Origin: Actinomycetota bacterium
Lineage (GTDB): Bacteria > Actinomycetota > Actinomycetes > S36-B12 > UBA5976
Direction of reading: 5' to 3'
NCBI GenBank assembly: GCA_947452755.1
Contig: CANGDT010000009.1
Coordinates: forward strand, 1-47,646
DNA: 47,646 nucleotides
Made by a program: the position numbers and the translations under genes. The notes below the pieces were generated by a model, which was given only the letters and a program-made list of their open reading frames with translations, had not been told where the DNA came from and ran no database searches. Positions within the stretch are counted from its first letter, which is position 1, and each line of letters opens with the position of its first letter. This document shows positions 40,957-47,646 of this stretch, piece after piece.

Positions 40957-42357
40957 ATGAACGCCCTCGATCTAGCGAGATGGCAATTTGGTATCACGAC
41001 CGTGTACCACTTTTTATTCGTCCCAATCACACTCGGATTGGGATTTCTCGTTGCCGGGCTACAAACAGCCTGGTACCGCACCAATAAGGACGAATATCTT
41101 CGGGCAACGAAGTTCTTCGGAAAACTCTTCCTTATTAACTTTGCAATGGGTGTAGTCACCGGCATTGTTCAGGAATTCCAGTTCGGCATGAACTGGTCGA
41201 GCTACTCACGATTCGTCGGAGACATCTTCGGCGCTCCCCTCGCCATTGAAGGTCTGCTTGCATTCTTCCTCGAGTCCACATTCCTAGGCATGTGGATCTT
41301 TGGTTGGGACCGCCTACCAAAGAAGATTCACTTGGCCTCAATCTGGCTCGCTGCTATCGGCACCATGTTGTCGGCCTACTTCATCCTTGCTGCAAACTCG
41401 TTTATGCAACATCCAGTGGGCTACGTTTACAACCCTGAAACTGGTCGTGCGGAATTGACGAGCATCGTGGCAGTCCTCACGCAAAAGACGGCCACAACTA
41501 CGTTCTTCCACACCATGAGCTCGGGCTTCCTGGTCTCCGGTGCACTCGTTGCTGGTGTCTCAGCCTGGTTGCTGATGCGCGGTAATAGCGTTGAAGTCGT
41601 CCGTCCAACACTGAAACTCGGTCTGGTTACAACCTTGGTTGCTAGTGTCTTGGTATTCATCAGTGGCGACATGCAATCCCGTGTAATGGTTCAGCAACAA
41701 CCTATGAAGATGGCTGCTGCTGAAGCACAATTCGACACCACAACGAATGCATCGTTTAGCATCTTCACAATCGGTTCCCTAGACGGCTCTAAGCCACTCG
41801 TTCAGATTCGTATTCCTAACTTGTTGTCGATTATGGCTACGGGCTCGGCAAGCGGATCAGTGGAAGGCATCAACGACATTCAAGCCCAATACGAACAGAA
41901 ATACGGACCTGGTTCATACAAGCCAGTGATTCCAGTTGCTTACTGGACCTTCCGCCTCATGATCGGATTTGGCGCACTTGCCGGTGTATTCGCACTGTGG
42001 GCATTGTGGGCTACACGCAAGGGACGCACACCCAAAAGCAAGTGGTTTACCCGCGCCGCTCTGGTAATCCCACTGTTCCCACTCGTTGGAATCAGCATGG
42101 GTTGGCTCTTCACCGAGCTTGCTCGTCAACCATGGATCGTCTTCGGATTGATGCGCACTGAATCTGGTGTTTCACCGGCCGTCAGTAGCACTGAAGTACT
42201 GATCTCACTAGTTGTTCTCACCTTGCTCTATGCAGTGCTTGCTGTCGTAGAAGTTGGCTTGCTTGCAAAAGCAATCAAGCTTGGCCCACCAGAGAATGTT
42301 GTTGTCCACGATGACGCTGCACCTGGCAATGAACGTGTTCTCACGTTCTCGTATTAG
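40957..42357 (+). CDS. cydA: Cytochrome bd ubiquinol/menaquinol oxidase subunit I
   Basis: The product is 466 residues with about nine helices. Heme ligands are recognisable: H18 (VYHFLF, b595 type), H185 (FFHTMS) and M335 (FRLMIG). E98 and E106 of the conserved EGLLAFFLES helix are also present. The Q-loop between H185 and M335 is short, as in most Gram-positive enzymes, consistent with a menaquinol donor. It reduces oxygen to water with high affinity. The ATG at 40957 is chosen because AGGAG lies 6 bases upstream and the protein then starts like the family (MNALDLARWQFG); a TTG at 40894 was rejected. It is the first gene of the cydABDC operon. Confidence 0.97.
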   Translation: MNALDLARWQFGITTVYHFLFVPITLGLGFLVAGLQTAWYRTNKDEYLRATKFFGKLFLINFAMGVVTGIVQEFQFGMNWSSYSRFVGDIFGAPLAIEGLLAFFLESTFLGMWIFGWDRLPKKIHLASIWLAAIGTMLSAYFILAANSFMQHPVGYVYNPETGRAELTSIVAVLTQKTATTTFFHTMSSGFLVSGALVAGVSAWLLMRGNSVEVVRPTLKLGLVTTLVASVLVFISGDMQSRVMVQQQPMKMAAAEAQFDTTTNASFSIFTIGSLDGSKPLVQIRIPNLLSIMATGSASGSVEGINDIQAQYEQKYGPGSYKPVIPVAYWTFRLMIGFGALAGVFALWALWATRKGRTPKSKWFTRAALVIPLFPLVGISMGWLFTELARQPWIVFGLMRTESGVSPAVSSTEVLISLVVLTLLYAVLAVVEVGLLAKAIKLGPPENVVVHDDAAPGNERVLTFSY

Positions 42358-42377
42358 AAGTAATTGAGGTAAATCTA

Positions 42378-43448
42378 ATGTCTCACGAAACACTTCAACT
42401 CATCTGGTTCGTACTCATCGCAGTACTCTGGATCGGCTACTTCGTGCTCGAAGGCTTTGACTTCGGCGTCGGAATGCTCCTACGCATTGTCGGTAAGAAC
42501 GAAGCAGAACGTCGTGCAATCATCACAACACTTGGCCCACTATGGGATGGCAACGAAGTGTGGCTACTAGTCGCCGGTGGTGCAACATTCGCTGCGTTCC
42601 CAGAGTGGTACGCAACATTGTTCAGTGGTTTCTATTTGCCGCTATTGCTCATCCTCGTTGCACTCATCATTCGTGGTGTTGCATTCGAGTACCGCAGCAA
42701 GCACGGAAACGCTACCTGGCGTGGTCGCTGGGACTGGGCCATTGCAATCGGCTCGTTCCTGCCGGCACTGCTGTGGGGCGTTGCATTCGCCAACATCGTT
42801 CGTGGCGTTCCGCTAGCCAAGAGCTCAGCTGGACATATCGAATACGTCGGCGGTTTCTTTAACCTGTTGAACCCTTACGCACTTCTCGGTGGCGTTGTCA
42901 CCTTGACGCTGTTCCTCACGCATGGCGCTATCTTCCTGTCACTCAAAACAGATGGCGTCATTCGGGAACGTGCTCACGCACTTGTAGGCAAGATTGGTCT
43001 AGTTGCTGCAGTTGCCGCTGTGGCGTTCCTCCTCTGGACCCAACTTGCCTACAGCGAGAAGGCGTGGACCTGGATCCCAATTCTGTTGGCAGCTGCTGCC
43101 TGGTTGAGCGGCTTGGCCGCAGACCGCGCGGGTCGCGACGGATGGGCATTCGTGTTCTCGTCAATCACGATGGGCTTGGCAGTTATTTCACTCTTTGGAG
43201 TTTTGTACCCAAATGTGATGCCAAACATTGACCGTGCACTTGTGGGTCTAGATATTCACAACGCATCGTCAACGGAATACACCTTGAAGGTCATGACTAT
43301 TGTGGCCGTCATCTTCACGCCAATCGTTTTGGTTTACCAAACGTGGACTTATTGGATTTTCCGCAAGCGCATGACCGCGGAGCAGATCCCCAGTCCAGAG
43401 TCTGGAACACTAGGACTACCAGAATCCGCAAAGGAAACTGCCGGCTAG
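42378..43448 (+). CDS. cydB: Cytochrome bd oxidase subunit II
   Basis: The product is 356 residues with about nine helices, normal length. Family features are IWFVLIAVLWIGYFVLEGFDFGVGML at the N-terminus, TLGPLWDGNEVWLLVAGGATFAAFPEWY and RGVAFEYRSK. It pairs with CydA to form the bd oxidase in the cytoplasmic membrane. It starts 20 bases after cydA, with a GAGG upstream. No odd residues were noticed. Confidence 0.97.
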   Translation: MSHETLQLIWFVLIAVLWIGYFVLEGFDFGVGMLLRIVGKNEAERRAIITTLGPLWDGNEVWLLVAGGATFAAFPEWYATLFSGFYLPLLLILVALIIRGVAFEYRSKHGNATWRGRWDWAIAIGSFLPALLWGVAFANIVRGVPLAKSSAGHIEYVGGFFNLLNPYALLGGVVTLTLFLTHGAIFLSLKTDGVIRERAHALVGKIGLVAAVAAVAFLLWTQLAYSEKAWTWIPILLAAAAWLSGLAADRAGRDGWAFVFSSITMGLAVISLFGVLYPNVMPNIDRALVGLDIHNASSTEYTLKVMTIVAVIFTPIVLVYQTWTYWIFRKRMTAEQIPSPESGTLGLPESAKETAG

Positions 43449-43455
43449 GAGAATC

Positions 43456-45093
43456 GTGCGACCGCTTGACCCCAGACTGCTGAGGCACGCCAGCGCAGCG
43501 AAGACATTTATGGTCTTCACCACTGCACTAGGAATCATCACAGCCGGACTGGTAATAGTTCAAGCGATCATATTGGGTGAGCTGCTTGCCTCCGTGTTTA
43601 TGGATGGCAAGCAGCTCTCTTCTGTTCGCGGGCAAATTGTTGGCCTTGCGCTCATTGTGATTGTCCGAACCGCATTGAGTTGGCTCAATGATGTCGTTGC
43701 CACTCGGTCAAGTGCACTAGCAAAGAATCAGTTGCGTACAGCCGTCATGGACAAGGTAGCCGACCTTGGACCAGTTTGGGTAAGTTCCCAGCGCTCAGCG
43801 GAATTGGCGACAGTGGCTACTCGAGGCTTAGACGCACTTGATGTTTACTTTGCTCGCTACCTCCCCCAATTGATCCTTGCGGCGGTCATTCCGCTTTCGG
43901 TTGGTGTCGTGATATTGACGCAGGATGTGCTCAGCGCAGTAATCGTTGCGCTGACAGTTCCACTCATCCCCTTCTTTATGGCACTAATCGGCAAATTCAC
44001 CCAAGACAAAGTCGATAGTCAATGGAACACACTCGCCACGCTTTCGGGGCACTTTCTTGACCTGATTGCTGGCTTGCCCACCTTGAAAGCTTTTAATCGC
44101 TCGAAGAATCAAGCCCGTGCCATCCGTGAAGTAGGCGATGACTACCGCAGCGCCACCATGGGAGTCCTACGCATTTCATTCCTATCGGCTTTTGTTCTTG
44201 AACTCATTGCCACACTCTCGGTGGCACTTGTTGCAGTCTCGATTGGGTTGCGGCTCGTCAATGGGTCCTTCCACTTACGCGAAGGGCTCATCATCTTGAT
44301 CTTGGTCCCTGAGGCCTACATCCCACTTCGCCAACTCGGCACCCATTTTCACGCCGTTCAAGAAGGCATGGGCGCGGCGGTACGACTCTTTGAAGTTCTC
44401 GATACCGAGTCTCCGCAAGAGGTCTCGTTGGGTCAGCAGGCGCCCACGGAACCACAAACTGTGAATTTTCAAGGAGTGCACTTCACCTACCCGGGATACG
44501 ATGTCGAAGCTCTCAGCGACTTCACTGCAACATTCACTTCTGGAACATTCACAGCAGTGACCGGACCAAGCGGGGCTGGCAAATCAACTGCGCTAAATGT
44601 GTTGCTCAAATTTGTAGACCCCACAAAGGGCACAGTTACTGTCGATGGACACCCACTGACCGAACTGGATACTGCAAGCTGGCGCGAGAAAATCAGCCTT
44701 GTCTCTCAGCACCCGTGGATACCCAACGGCACAATACGTGAAGCCATCGCCATGGCGAAACCTTGGGCAACCGACAGTCACATCGCTCAAGCCTGCGCTC
44801 AAGCCGGGTTGAACGTCACTGACACACATGAATTTGCCGCGGGACTTGATACTCACATCAGCCCATCTAGTGGTGTGTCTGTTGGTCAGCGCCGACGCAT
44901 CGCACTTGCCCGCGCATTCCTACGCGACGCACCGATCGTTGTACTCGATGAACCGACGGCTTCTTTAGATGGCGCCACGGAAGATCTGATTACACAATCA
45001 ATCGCTGACCTGAAGGCGCGTGGGAAAATTGTTATTTCGGTGACGCACCGCGAATCACTCATTGCTATTGCCGATCAGGTGGTTGCGCTATGA
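43456..45093 (+). CDS. cydD: CydD subunit of the thiol/heme ABC exporter for bd oxidase assembly
   Basis: The product is 545 residues from a GTG 7 bases after cydB. An ABC membrane domain with six helices (about 18-300) is followed by an ATPase domain. Walker A is GPSGAGKST (370-378, K376) and Walker B is IVVLDEPT (D498, E499). The signature segment reads GVSVGQ (S475) instead of the usual LSGGQ, which may make the composite ATP site asymmetric. CydDC heterodimers are needed for bd oxidase assembly and handle thiols or heme (known from E. coli). Its stop overlaps the cydC start (ATGA), so the two are coupled. Confidence 0.92.
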   Translation: MRPLDPRLLRHASAAKTFMVFTTALGIITAGLVIVQAIILGELLASVFMDGKQLSSVRGQIVGLALIVIVRTALSWLNDVVATRSSALAKNQLRTAVMDKVADLGPVWVSSQRSAELATVATRGLDALDVYFARYLPQLILAAVIPLSVGVVILTQDVLSAVIVALTVPLIPFFMALIGKFTQDKVDSQWNTLATLSGHFLDLIAGLPTLKAFNRSKNQARAIREVGDDYRSATMGVLRISFLSAFVLELIATLSVALVAVSIGLRLVNGSFHLREGLIILILVPEAYIPLRQLGTHFHAVQEGMGAAVRLFEVLDTESPQEVSLGQQAPTEPQTVNFQGVHFTYPGYDVEALSDFTATFTSGTFTAVTGPSGAGKSTALNVLLKFVDPTKGTVTVDGHPLTELDTASWREKISLVSQHPWIPNGTIREAIAMAKPWATDSHIAQACAQAGLNVTDTHEFAAGLDTHISPSSGVSVGQRRRIALARAFLRDAPIVVLDEPTASLDGATEDLITQSIADLKARGKIVISVTHRESLIAIADQVVAL

Positions 45094-46838
45094 ACCCCAC
45101 CAGACGCATGTGGGCTTTTTTTGCGCCGGTGCGTGGAACTCTCTACTGGTCTACCCTGCTGAGTTCGCTGACATTCATCAGCTCAATCGGACTTTTGGCT
45201 ACGAGTGGGTGGCTGATTTCCAATGCAGCGCTACGTCCTCCAGTTCTCACACTTGAAGTGGCGATTGTTGCTGTCCGTACCTTTGCATTGAGCCGCGGGA
45301 TTGCCAGGTACTTCGAGCGACTCATTTCCCACAATGCAACCTTGGCTTCACTCACAGACATTCGAGCTGCACTGTATACAAAATTGGAAGAACTGGCGCC
45401 AGCTCGAATTGGAATTTTCCGTCGCGGCGACATGATGGCCAGACTTGTCAGCGACGTTGATGACATTCAGAATCTGCCACTTCGTGTTTTCATCCCAATT
45501 GTTTCTGCGACGCTGACCTCCATTGTCGCCAGTGTTCTCGCCATCGTCATTTTGCCAACGGCTGGAATTATTCTTGCAATTTCACTTCTCATTGCAGGGC
45601 TACTCAGCGCACAGGCAGCGTGGCGATCTGCAGCCAGCAGCGAAAAGCAGAGTGCGGCCTTGCAAGGTGAGTTGACTGATTCGATGATCGAATTTTTTGC
45701 CGGCGCAGCAGACCTGGCCATGCTTGATCACACCCAACAATCCCTAAGTGCAATCAAGGCAACGGACGAATCGTTAACTCAAGCAAGCTTGAGTCGTGCG
45801 TTCGCGCAAGGACTTGGCGCTGCAATCATCACCGCAGCCCAAGGCGTTGCCCTTGTCGCAGCAACCTATCTTGGTGTGGCAGCAGTCAACAGCGGCAACC
45901 TCGTTGGCGTCAATCTCGCAGTGATTGTCTTCATCCCACTTGCTGCCTTTGAGTCCATCACCGCCATACCCAACGCGGTGCTGGCACTTGCACGAGTCCG
46001 TGGCAGCGCTGAGCGAATTTGTGAAATTCTCGATACGCAGTCCACCAGCTCCGCGCCTGAAACTACTAGTGCCGTGATTGATTCGCGGGTTCAACTAGCT
46101 GACGTGACGGCGCGCTGGCCCAACGCCCTCGACACAACCTTGTCGAACATTTCCATCGATGTGCCACACCACACTCGAATCGCCCTCGTTGGGCGCAGCG
46201 GGTCAGGAAAGTCAACGGTCGCAGCAATCCTTGCAAAGTTCATTGAACTTGAATCTGGTCTGTATTCACTTGGCGCAATCGATACAGCAACGTTGAGCGA
46301 CGAAGCGGTCAGGTCGCATGTCGTTGTATCAGCACAAGACGCACACATCTTTGCCACATCGGTAGCAGAAAATCTTAAAATTGCTTCACCATCTGCAACT
46401 GAAACGATCGATGACGAGGTGCTTTGGAACGCGCTTGAACTCGTTGAACTCGATGATGTCGTTCGCGCGCTGCCCGAGGGATTGAACACAGTTCTTGGTG
46501 ATCGCGGACAAACACTCTCAGGAGGTCAACGCCAGCGACTCATTTTGGCGCGCATGTTGCTAGCACGCGCCGACGTATGGGTTCTGGACGAGCCAACGGA
46601 ACACCTCGATGCTGAGCAAGCCGATCGCATGATTACTCGCATTAACGAAGCAACAGAACACTCATCATTGGTACTACTCACCCACCGTATTTTGGATACC
46701 GTAACCATGAGTCATATCTACGTGATGGACAATGGCCAGATTCGTGAAGCGGGCACACCTACCCAACTTGAATCAGCAGGTAAGACATACTCGACGTTGT
46801 TAAATCGTGAACGCCAGGCTCAACATAAATTGGGATAG
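45090..46838 (+). CDS. cydC: CydC subunit of the thiol/heme ABC exporter for bd oxidase assembly
   Basis: The product is 582 residues. Six membrane helices lie in about 15-300, followed by an ATPase domain with Walker A GRSGSGKST (from G368, K374), a canonical signature LSGGQRQR (476-483) and Walker B VWVLDEPTEHLD (D500, E501). Its ATG overlaps the cydD stop. In several actinobacteria cydD and cydC are fused; here they are clearly separate frames with an intact stop and start. The canonical signature in CydC and the altered one in CydD fit one strong and one weak ATP site. Confidence 0.93.
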   Translation: MNPTRRMWAFFAPVRGTLYWSTLLSSLTFISSIGLLATSGWLISNAALRPPVLTLEVAIVAVRTFALSRGIARYFERLISHNATLASLTDIRAALYTKLEELAPARIGIFRRGDMMARLVSDVDDIQNLPLRVFIPIVSATLTSIVASVLAIVILPTAGIILAISLLIAGLLSAQAAWRSAASSEKQSAALQGELTDSMIEFFAGAADLAMLDHTQQSLSAIKATDESLTQASLSRAFAQGLGAAIITAAQGVALVAATYLGVAAVNSGNLVGVNLAVIVFIPLAAFESITAIPNAVLALARVRGSAERICEILDTQSTSSAPETTSAVIDSRVQLADVTARWPNALDTTLSNISIDVPHHTRIALVGRSGSGKSTVAAILAKFIELESGLYSLGAIDTATLSDEAVRSHVVVSAQDAHIFATSVAENLKIASPSATETIDDEVLWNALELVELDDVVRALPEGLNTVLGDRGQTLSGGQRQRLILARMLLARADVWVLDEPTEHLDAEQADRMITRINEATEHSSLVLLTHRILDTVTMSHIYVMDNGQIREAGTPTQLESAGKTYSTLLNRERQAQHKLG

Positions 46839-46840
46839 AA

Positions 46841-47404
46841 GTGAACAGACAAGAACCTGAATACATCGGCACAGAACGTCTCGACCTGTATCTGATTTCT
46901 CCAGAAGACTTAATTCAACTCTTCGAAGATCCAGAAAACATGCAGCTTCCTGACGGTGCACCGTATAAGAATTCCTATCGAGTACTTGTGGATGAATCCG
47001 GTCCTCTCCAATGGCGCGTCCCACATGTAAAGCGCGACGTGACGCTGAATAAATGGTTCATTCGCTTCGTAGTACTTCGAGAAATTCAAGAAGTTATTGG
47101 CAGCATCAGTTTCCATGGCCAACCTGATGAAAATGGAATGATTGAAATCGGACTTGGCATCGAAGAGCCATTCCACAACAAGGGCTTTGCCACGGAGGCA
47201 CTGCTTGGCATGTGGCGCTGGGTGTGCACACAACCTGGTGTACAGACTTTGCGCTACACCGTCAGTCCAGACAATGCGCCATCACAAAAAATAATCGCGA
47301 ACTTCGGCTTTACGCATAAAGGAGTCCAGATTGATGAGGAAGATGGACCCGAAGACATTTACGAAATGTCCGTTGAAGAATTTCGCAATCGCTATTCGAA
47401 TTAG
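46841..47404 (+). CDS. GNAT-family N-acetyltransferase (RimJ/RimL-like)
   Basis: The product is 187 residues from a GTG 2 bases after the cydC stop, probably in the same transcript. GNAT features are an opening TERLDLYLISPEDL, a strand VIGSISFHGQP, then MIEIGLGIEEPFHNKGFATEALLGMWRW (the acetyl-CoA loop and helix) and VSPDNAPSQKIIANFGF near the C-terminus. It resembles acetyltransferases acting on protein N-termini or small molecules; the substrate is unknown. Linkage to the cyd operon may be only positional. Confidence 0.85.
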   Translation: MNRQEPEYIGTERLDLYLISPEDLIQLFEDPENMQLPDGAPYKNSYRVLVDESGPLQWRVPHVKRDVTLNKWFIRFVVLREIQEVIGSISFHGQPDENGMIEIGLGIEEPFHNKGFATEALLGMWRWVCTQPGVQTLRYTVSPDNAPSQKIIANFGFTHKGVQIDEEDGPEDIYEMSVEEFRNRYSN

Positions 47405-47425
47405 ACATCACTTCTCAGTGGGTGA

Positions 47426-47646
47426 CTAAATCTGAAAGACGGTCTGTCCCCCAACGACTGTGCGCAGAATCGGTAGTGACACAACATCATCAGGGTTGAC
47501 CTTCGACGGATCCTCTTGCCACATGACGAGGTCTGCTTTCATGCCTGGTCGCAGCATCCCGCGGACATCCTGTGCACCAACTGCCTGAGCGGCATTCCGG
47601 GTATAGCCCGCCAAGGTCTCAAAACCAGTCATGACGCGGGCTGAGC
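47426..47646 (-). CDS. Partial amidohydrolase, C-terminal end
   Basis: The frame is open through the window's right edge, so only the last 73 codons are visible. The segment reads like the tail of YtcJ-type amidohydrolases: TLAGYTRNAAQAVG, RGMLRPGMKADLVMWQEDP and LRTVVGGQTVFQI, the small beta-sandwich that closes the family's composite domain. The metal-binding barrel lies outside, so the substrate cannot be told. An internal ATG at 47630-47632 is not a real start because family sequence continues upstream of it. Confidence 0.85.
   Translation of the reverse strand, partial: SARVMTGFETLAGYTRNAAQAVGAQDVRGMLRPGMKADLVMWQEDPSKVNPDDVVSLPILRTVVGGQTVFQI

Noticed and set aside
45080-45100. Frameshift in a fused cydDC gene
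   Set aside because: Both frames are full length, with an ATGA overlap typical of coupled separate genes.

Overview
The window reads as a chromosomal stretch of an actinobacterium of moderate GC content (about half by eye). The support is indirect: frequent GTG and TTG starts, AGGAG-type ribosome binding sites, secreted proteins with Gram-positive style signal peptides, unfused cydABDC genes behind a Rex-like site, and a large share of surface proteins with Fn3, RCC1, InlB and lamin-tail domains. A free-living aquatic or soil relative is plausible, but species and family cannot be fixed from the sequence. There are no rRNA, tRNA, IS or phage genes and no CRISPR array. No gene-free stretch exceeds 300 bases; the longest are 12300-12537 and 2862-3078.

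Region 1 (1-9.4 kb) is a surface and secretion block. It holds a truncated repeat adhesin (Ig-like repeats followed by InlB/Listeria-Bacteroides repeats), a SOUL heme-binding protein, a secreted lamin-tail plus CotH-kinase protein, a secreted GH13 amylase with an N-terminal CBM41-like domain, and a secreted Fn3-GH16 glucanase. An atypical SDR follows. Region 2 (10.1-15.1 kb) is a small catabolic cluster in two divergent arms. The minus arm carries an APC permease overlapping a cyclase-family metal hydrolase. The plus arm carries an acetamidase/formamidase and an ALDH7-type aldehyde dehydrogenase. A palindrome lies just upstream of the plus arm.

Region 3 (15.1-26.7 kb) holds an OafA-like acyltransferase with an SGNH domain and a 3145-residue surface protein. 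By direct count the latter contains 35 RCC1-like repeats in five groups of exactly seven. An Fn3 domain stands before, between and after the groups, so it looks like five seven-bladed propellers on an Fn3 string, followed by a PA14-like domain, Ig-like modules and a C-terminal membrane anchor. Region 4 (26.8-30.5 kb) holds a second CotH protein, a DUF4956 membrane protein, a VTC-type polyphosphate polymerase and a convergent lamin-tail protein. This is the best candidate in the window for an uncharacterised multi-gene system.

Region 5 (30.5-40.9 kb) is mostly transport: a PAP2 phosphatase, a ClC channel/antiporter, a K+ channel, a TPP riboswitch ahead of thiB-thiP (with no thiQ), DUF998, YbjQ, an NCS1 permease, an NRAMP-like carrier with changed metal-site motifs, and DUF4328. 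Region 6 (40.9-46.8 kb) is the cytochrome bd oxidase operon cydABDC. A GNAT acetyltransferase and the 3' end of an amidohydrolase close the window.
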